Positions 32,379 through 36,900 of a stretch of 36,900 nt of DNA are shown piece by piece; position 1 is the stretch's first letter, and each line of letters opens with the position of its first letter. The translations under genes were made by a program, and so were the position numbers. Source of the DNA: a bacterium UBP6_UBA1196 (GTDB lineage: Bacteria; UBP6; UBA1177); contig DBYC01000033.1 of NCBI GenBank assembly GCA_002310035.1, forward strand, positions 1 through 36,900. Direction: 5' to 3'. Below the pieces are notes generated by a model. It saw only the letters and a list, made by a program, of their open reading frames with translations. It was not told the origin of the DNA and did not search any database.

Positions 32379-33707
32379 TTATTCTTTGAAATTAATGCCG
32401 AACGCAGCCTTCGCGTTATCAATATCGGAGACAAGATCCAAGCCCCATCCTAAGGCAAAGATACAGAAATAAAGCTGACCCGCAGAGTTACCCCATTCCA
32501 CTGCCTTGGGAGTCAGAAAAAAGGTGTAGTAATGGGTTGTCTCGTCAAAATCGGTAATTGGCATTCCCAATTCGTCCTTTGCACCGTCATCGAAAGCGTT
32601 AAGTTTTACATAATCATGAACATCGCTGAGGGAATAGAACGGATAGCATTTTGCATTACCTTTATCATCGTTCTGATATATACCGATACCATAACCCCAG
32701 GCGTTCTTGTTGTTGTGCGTAAACTTCACCATAAATGAACTGGCGGTAGGATTTTGCTGTATATAAGAATATTTGGAGTCGGTGATATTCAAAATCTCTT
32801 CGATATTGACATTGTCAGGTTTGCTGAGGTCGTTACCCATACTCACATAGGCTGTCTGGGCGCGTTTCATAGTCAGTGTCACGGTAGAACTGCCGGCATC
32901 CGCGTTGTGGAACTCGCTCTCTTTAGCACCTGCAAGACCATAGGCATTCCATGTCTCAGTGATGTCGATCGTGTTGTCTGTAGAGGTATAGCCGTTGCTC
33001 TTGGTATAGAACATATTTGTGTACTCGCCGTTGTTGTACAGTTCTTTCCACTCATAATTGCCGCTCTTGCCGAAATTCATAAGGTAGAACTCAGGTGTCT
33101 GAGTATTTGTCACCTGCTTGCCGTTCATAAAAAGCGAGCCGTCAGAGCCGCGTGTAAAGGTTATGATATTCGGATGTTCAAAATCAAAATCGGTGTATAC
33201 GTTTACTGTGGCTGTATCACCGCTGACCTTAACGACTTCCCAGCCTCTGCAGTGTGCACTACTGTAGTGATTGGTCTTGCGGTTATATCCTACATAACTT
33301 CCGCTTAGATACCATTGATACCAGAACTTGTTGCCAACCTTGTCAAACGCTTTGAAGATATCAGCTCCCACAAGCGTCTGTCCTCCGGAGTTTCCGCCGT
33401 TGCCTGAATTTTCGCCGTTGCCTGAATTTTCGCCATTGTCTGAAATTTCGCTGTTGTCTGAAATTTCGTCGTTGTTTGCGCTAGATGAGCATTTTCCGGT
33501 AGAAGGATTGCATACGACAGGACAGCTTTCGTAATACGACCACTTCAGATCGTCGCCTTCATAACCGCAGAAGTAGGAATCGTCACCGCGACATTTATAT
33601 GACCCGTAATTACATGCAGAACTTTCTGAACTGTTTGAACTGCCGCCGCAGCCGATGACAAAAATCAATGCAAAAAACAATGCAAAAAAACAAAGATTTT
33701 TTTTCAT
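32379..33707 (-). CDS. Cys-rich surface lipoprotein, 442 aa
   Basis: Lipoprotein signal ending in FVIGC (Cys20). A Cys-rich module spans about 30-72 (CNYGSYKC, YFCGYEG, W, CPVVC, GKC), then a low-complexity EISDNS/ENSGNG linker encoded by an 18-bp tandem repeat. A 330-residue domain of unknown family follows. The N-terminal module is the same type as in the 549-aa lipoprotein at 6296-7945. It has AGAGG upstream and its own promoter candidate. Monocistronic and convergent with the UbiA-family gene; the 36-bp gap holds a GTAACGTTAC palindrome but no terminator. Confidence 0.75.
   Translation of the reverse strand: MKKNLCFFALFFALIFVIGCGGSSNSSESSACNYGSYKCRGDDSYFCGYEGDDLKWSYYESCPVVCNPSTGKCSSSANNDEISDNSEISDNGENSGNGENSGNGGNSGGQTLVGADIFKAFDKVGNKFWYQWYLSGSYVGYNRKTNHYSSAHCRGWEVVKVSGDTATVNVYTDFDFEHPNIITFTRGSDGSLFMNGKQVTNTQTPEFYLMNFGKSGNYEWKELYNNGEYTNMFYTKSNGYTSTDNTIDITETWNAYGLAGAKESEFHNADAGSSTVTLTMKRAQTAYVSMGNDLSKPDNVNIEEILNITDSKYSYIQQNPTASSFMVKFTHNNKNAWGYGIGIYQNDDKGNAKCYPFYSLSDVHDYVKLNAFDDGAKDELGMPITDFDETTHYYTFFLTPKAVEWGNSAGQLYFCIFALGWGLDLVSDIDNAKAAFGINFKE
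33391..33480 (-). repeat. 18-bp tandem repeat encoding the lipoprotein linker
   Basis: Five degenerate units of 18 bp (33391, 33409, 33427, 33445, 33463) with a shared TTTCGCCGTTGCCTGAA-like core, encoding hexapeptides rich in Glu, Asn, Ser and Gly. In-frame expansion or contraction would change linker length. Confidence 0.8.
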
Positions 33708-33769
33708 TTTAAACCTCTTAAACTAAAAAAATGAAAAGTATTAAATTTTTTGCGGAAAAATTGACTGAA

Positions 33770-33798
33770 ATTATAGATGTGACACGCTGTTTTAATAA
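33770..33798 (-). promoter_or_regulatory. Predicted promoter of the 442-aa lipoprotein
   Basis: Leftward perfect -10 TATAAT (33775-33770) with a weak -35 TTATTA (33798-33793) at 17-bp spacing. Leader about 56 nt. It lies in the 183-bp gap after the ketosynthase gene, which otherwise shows nothing distinct. Confidence 0.4.
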
Positions 33799-33890
33799 TT
33801 GCGTCGCGTTCGGCATCATTTTGTCTTCAAATTAAATCAACAAAAACAAGAAATTTTAAAGAGAAGCAGATGAAAAGCAAGTTTTTGTGT

Positions 33891-35153
33891 TTACTCTTTC
33901 CACTTTTTGAAGATAAGCGAAGTGTTTATCCCGCCGAAAGCGAAGTTGTTCGACATAACGTAATCGCAGTTGATTTCCATGCCCTGGCCTGTGATGTAGC
34001 CGAGCGGAGCGCACTGCGGATCGAGGTTGTCAAGGTTTATGTTCGGATGGAACCAGCCTTCGTTCATCATGTTGATGGTGACCCAGCTTTCGACTGCGCC
34101 GCATGCCCCGAGAAGGTGGCCGATGTAGCTTTTTGTCGAAGAGACGGGAACGGGACGCTTGAAAACGTTGTAAACGGCGGTCGTTTCGGAGATGTCGCCG
34201 TAGTATGTTGCGGTGCCGTGCGCGTTGATGTAAGCGATATCGTCAGTTGTCAGATTTGCGTTCGCAAGTGCCATTTCCATGCAGATGCCCTGAGTGTAGT
34301 AGTTGGGGCTCGTGATGTGAAAACCGTCGGAATTTATGGCGAAACCGGCGATTTCGCAGAATATTTTCGCGCCGCGTTTGACTGCGTGTTCAAGGTCTTC
34401 GAGGATCAGAGTTCCGGCTCCTTCGCCGATAACAAGGCCGTCGCGGTCTTTGTCGAAGCAGCGCGGAGTCGCTTCGGGAGTCTGGTTTTTGAAGCTTGCC
34501 TGCCCCAAAGTATCGAAAATAGCGGCGTTCGGTGCCGAAAGTTCTTCCGCGCCGCCACAGATCATAATGTCCTGTCTGCCGTCAGCGATCGCTTCGTAAC
34601 CGTATCCTACTGCCTGGCTTCCAGAAGTGCAGGCGGTGTCCGTGATTATCATTCTGCCGCGGATCTGGTAGAAAACCGAAAGGTTGCAGGCGTTTGTCTG
34701 AGGCATCGCCTTGATGTAGGTCTGGGAATCGAATTTCGATGTGTCGCCTGTCGTCATCATCGTGGCAAGCGCGTTTACCGCATCCAGGGAGCCCATGCAG
34801 GTCCCGTAAGCGATTCCGGTGCGGCCGTTTTTGAGTTCTTCGATGACATCTCCGGTTTCAGTCAGAAGTCCGGCAACTCTGAGCGCGTCTTCGGTCGCGA
34901 CAAGAGAAAGGAGGGCGACTCTTCCCATTCCGCGGATCTTTTTGCGCGGATAAGTCGGAAGTTCCTCGGTGTAAGGCGAGGCGAGGCGCGTATTCATCTT
35001 CGTGAAACGCTCCCACTCGGGCATATATGAAATTCTGTTTTTGCACGCTTTAAGGTTTTCGAAAGCGGTTTCCCAGCTTCTTCCGAGCGAAGAAAGCATT
35101 CCGCCGCCGGTAACTACGACACGGCGTTTGCCGTCATGTCTCAAAAAGTTCAT
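33891..35153 (-). CDS. Beta-ketoacyl-ACP synthase (FabF/ApeR-like)
   Basis: The protein has 420 residues. The Cys-His-His site is complete: C175 in DTACTSGSQ, H312 in NAHGTATYYGD and H346 in SYIGHLLGACG. It condenses acyl chains with malonyl-ACP. Its start overlaps the ketoreductase stop by 4 nt. The order dehydratase-ketoreductase-ketosynthase matches apeP-apeQ-apeR of aryl-polyene clusters, so it may be ApeR-like and not the housekeeping FabF. Which pathway it serves is inference. Confidence 0.9.
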   Translation of the reverse strand: MNFLRHDGKRRVVVTGGGMLSSLGRSWETAFENLKACKNRISYMPEWERFTKMNTRLASPYTEELPTYPRKKIRGMGRVALLSLVATEDALRVAGLLTETGDVIEELKNGRTGIAYGTCMGSLDAVNALATMMTTGDTSKFDSQTYIKAMPQTNACNLSVFYQIRGRMIITDTACTSGSQAVGYGYEAIADGRQDIMICGGAEELSAPNAAIFDTLGQASFKNQTPEATPRCFDKDRDGLVIGEGAGTLILEDLEHAVKRGAKIFCEIAGFAINSDGFHITSPNYYTQGICMEMALANANLTTDDIAYINAHGTATYYGDISETTAVYNVFKRPVPVSSTKSYIGHLLGACGAVESWVTINMMNEGWFHPNINLDNLDPQCAPLGYITGQGMEINCDYVMSNNFAFGGINTSLIFKKWKE

Positions 35154-35899
35154 TCCATTCCTCCGTTTACAGAAATGACCTGCTTTGTGATATATCCCGA
35201 TTCTTCAGAGAGTAAAAATACTGCAAGGGAAGCGATTTCTTCAGGTTTACCGACACGGTTCATCGGAATACTTTCAACTATCTTTTCATACATTTCGGGG
35301 ATGATCCCCTTGATCATGTTGGTTTCTATTAGTCCCGGAGCGATGCAGTTTACCGTGATTTTACGCGATGCGAGTTCCATGGCAAGAGCCTTTGCCGCGC
35401 CGATGATCCCCGCTTTCGCCGCGCTGTAGTTGACTTGTCCGCGGTTTCCGATGATGCCGGTTATCGAAGAGATCACGATTATTCTTCCGCCGCGTTTGTT
35501 AGCTCTTCTCGCCATCGGAAGAACAAGCGGCTGGATCACGTTGTAGAAGCTGTCGAGATCGGTCCTGATGACATCGTCCCACTCGTCGCCTTTCATCGCG
35601 GCGAAAACATTGTCGCGTGTGATCCCGGCATTGCTGACTATTCCCCAGAGAGGGCCTTTTTCTTCAGTGATTTTGTTGAGTATTTCACGGCATTCCTCGC
35701 GGTTGGTTACGTTAAATTTCACGATCTCGCCTTTCCCGCCTGCCTCTTCGATAAGGCGCAGAGTCTCCAGAGCGCGCTCAGCGCCGCTATTGTAGTGGCA
35801 GATAACATAATATCCCGCTTTTGCAGCCTCGATTGCGATTGCCCTTCCGATGCCGCCGCTTGCACCTGTCACAAGCACAGTTTTGTCCGAGTTACTCAA
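35150..35899 (-). CDS. 3-oxoacyl-ACP reductase (FabG/ApeQ-like)
   Basis: The protein has 249 residues, an SDR enzyme. NAD(P)-binding TGASGGIGRA (11-20), NAG at about 90-92, and the catalytic Ser145, Tyr158 and Lys162 in SSITGIIGNRGQVNYSAAKAG-type spacing. It reduces 3-oxoacyl-ACP. It overlaps both neighbours (8 nt upstream, 4 nt downstream), so the three genes are a tightly coupled operon. Confidence 0.93.
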   Translation of the reverse strand: MSNSDKTVLVTGASGGIGRAIAIEAAKAGYYVICHYNSGAERALETLRLIEEAGGKGEIVKFNVTNREECREILNKITEEKGPLWGIVSNAGITRDNVFAAMKGDEWDDVIRTDLDSFYNVIQPLVLPMARRANKRGGRIIVISSITGIIGNRGQVNYSAAKAGIIGAAKALAMELASRKITVNCIAPGLIETNMIKGIIPEMYEKIVESIPMNRVGKPEEIASLAVFLLSEESGYITKQVISVNGGME

Positions 35900-36398
35900 G
35901 ATAACGCCCCCTTATTTCTTTCAATTTTTCGAGACTTTCGATTTCGATCGCCGAAATTTTTGCCGTTACTGCCGGTTTTTCCTCTTCTCCGACAACGTAA
36001 AGTTCTCCAGTGAAGTTGTAAAGCGCCGATTCCTCGTCGCAGTAGTCCTCGGTCATCGTCATTTTAACGGTTTTGCCCGCTTTTAGCCATTCGAGCTCGG
36101 TTTTGAAGCCGGTGACTGAAAGGATCATGCCGGGGAGGATCTTTCTGCCGAAAAGTTTGTGGGCGATCCCCGTCAAGGCGCACACAGTCTGTGCCATGAG
36201 CTCAAAACTCACCCAGCTCGGGATCCCGTCACTCTCTTTCTCGTAAAAAATGCAGTTTTCGGTGATGTCGTATTCGCCGGTGATTATGCGCTTTTCCATG
36301 TTGTAATTGGTTATGCGGGAGAGAAGGAGCATCTTTCCGCGGTGCGGAATGAAATTTTCTATCTCTTCGCGCGGAATATAATTTTTTACAGGATTCAT
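35892..36398 (-). CDS. Hotdog-fold 3-hydroxyacyl-ACP dehydratase (ApeP-like)
   Basis: The protein has 168 residues. IPHRGKMLLLSRI with His19 corresponds to the PHRxPMLLIDR motif, and FELMAQTVCALTG carries the acidic catalytic position; this pattern fits the ApeP/COG4706 hotdog family better than FabZ. It dehydrates 3-hydroxyacyl-ACP. Strong GGAGG. First gene of the dehydratase-ketoreductase-ketosynthase operon, after a promoter candidate at 36426-36453. Confidence 0.8.
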   Translation of the reverse strand: MNPVKNYIPREEIENFIPHRGKMLLLSRITNYNMEKRIITGEYDITENCIFYEKESDGIPSWVSFELMAQTVCALTGIAHKLFGRKILPGMILSVTGFKTELEWLKAGKTVKMTMTEDYCDEESALYNFTGELYVVGEEEKPAVTAKISAIEIESLEKLKEIRGRYLE

Positions 36399-36425
36399 TC
36401 AACTCCTCCAAAAGATTGCGCTGGC

Positions 36426-36453
36426 ATGCTACATAAAAAATCGATTTTGTCTA
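36426..36453 (-). promoter_or_regulatory. Predicted promoter of the dehydratase operon
   Basis: Leftward -35 TAGACA (36453-36448), 16-bp spacer, -10 TAGCAT (36431-36426). Leader about 25 nt. Confidence 0.4.
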
Positions 36454-36474
36454 ATTTAGTCTATTCATTACTTT

Positions 36475-36900
36475 TTAATACATGAGGCTCTCCAGCAGCG
36501 CCGCGCACCCTTTTGAAACATCGTTCCAGGTTGCGTCGAAATCGCCTGTGTACCAAGGATCGGCGACATCGCGGTTAAATCCGGCATAGTTGAGAAGAAG
36601 TTTTATCTTGTCTTCAGGGTCGCCGCCGCAGATGCGTGTCATGTTGCGGATGTTCGCGCTGTCCATACCGATCAGAAGGTCAAATTTTTTGTAGTCGCTT
36701 GCGTTCATCTGACGCGCTGTTTTTCCGGCGCATGCAATACCGTGTTCTGCGAGTTTCCTTTTTGCGGGAGGATAGACCGGATTCCCGATCTCTTCGGTGC
36801 TTGTTGCGGCAGATTCTATCCCGAATTTATCAGACAAACCTGCGTCTGTTACGAGTTTTTTCATAACGAATTCAGCCATCGGGCTTCGGCAGATGTTGCC
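36475..36900 (-). CDS. Low-molecular-weight protein tyrosine phosphatase, partial
   Basis: The gene continues beyond the right edge, so its start and the catalytic first Cys are not visible. The visible part begins GNICRSPMAEF, the second half of the C-X5-R loop (its Arg and Ser are present). The general acid is in DPWYTGDFDATW near the end. The family dephosphorylates Tyr residues; in bacteria it often regulates polysaccharide export kinases. It precedes the dehydratase operon by 76 bp. Confidence 0.9.
   Translation of the reverse strand, partial: GNICRSPMAEFVMKKLVTDAGLSDKFGIESAATSTEEIGNPVYPPAKRKLAEHGIACAGKTARQMNASDYKKFDLLIGMDSANIRNMTRICGGDPEDKIKLLLNYAGFNRDVADPWYTGDFDATWNDVSKGCAALLESLMY

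Overview
The window looks like a chromosomal segment of a Gram-negative bacterium. Three genes encode lipoproteins with clear lipoboxes, and one encodes a likely outer-membrane beta-barrel. Base composition is roughly mid-40s % GC with A/T-rich intergenic DNA. Two of the lipoproteins carry a cysteine-rich surface module of a style I associate with deltaproteobacterial or Bradymonadota-like genomes. That affiliation is only a guess: nothing in the window (no rRNA, no diagnostic marker) fixes the phylum. Most of the window is housekeeping, interrupted by accessory DNA at the left end, a short scar near 15.6 kb, and a degraded island from about 25.7 to 28.7 kb.

Left end (1-3.5 kb, minus strand): an LRAT/NlpC-fold protein, a HEPN/MNT toxin-antitoxin pair, a small unknown protein and a WYL-domain regulator. 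Three near-identical control elements sit here. Each has a 17-bp palindrome TGGGC-N7-GCCCA placed exactly 10 bp from a TATAAT-like -10 box. One precedes the WYL operon, one precedes the LRAT gene, and one points off the left edge. This looks like a small regulon, plausibly a WYL-controlled defence or stress module, and is the most interesting part of the window.

3.5-11.6 kb: a minus-strand operon typA, Cys-rich lipoprotein, beta-barrel protein, oligopeptidase F, then a divergent Wzz-like chain-length protein. 11.7-15.4 kb: dnaE. 15.5-16.0 kb: a collapsed MmeI-family methyltransferase gene (internal deletion) followed by three 24-bp palindromic tandem repeats. 16.0-19.8 kb: a minus-strand pyrimidine operon (small membrane protein, pyrR, pyrB, pyrC, unknown). 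19.9-25.7 kb: a plus-strand run of lipoprotein, DksA/TraR-type zinc finger, unknown, priA and a long-chain acyl-CoA synthetase.

25.7-28.7 kb: a candidate structured RNA with an intrinsic terminator, an apparently orphan AbiEi-like antitoxin, remnants of at least two defence-type genes, and a REP-type HUH transposase. The transposase carries in-frame palindromic repeats and a possible DprA/SLOG-like C-terminal domain, and is flanked by imperfect direct repeats. 28.8-32.3 kb: alaS and a UbiA-family phosphoribosyltransferase. 32.4-33.7 kb: a second Cys-rich lipoprotein. 33.9-36.4 kb: dehydratase, ketoreductase and ketosynthase in the ApeP-ApeQ-ApeR order of aryl-polyene clusters. A low-molecular-weight tyrosine phosphatase runs off the right edge.
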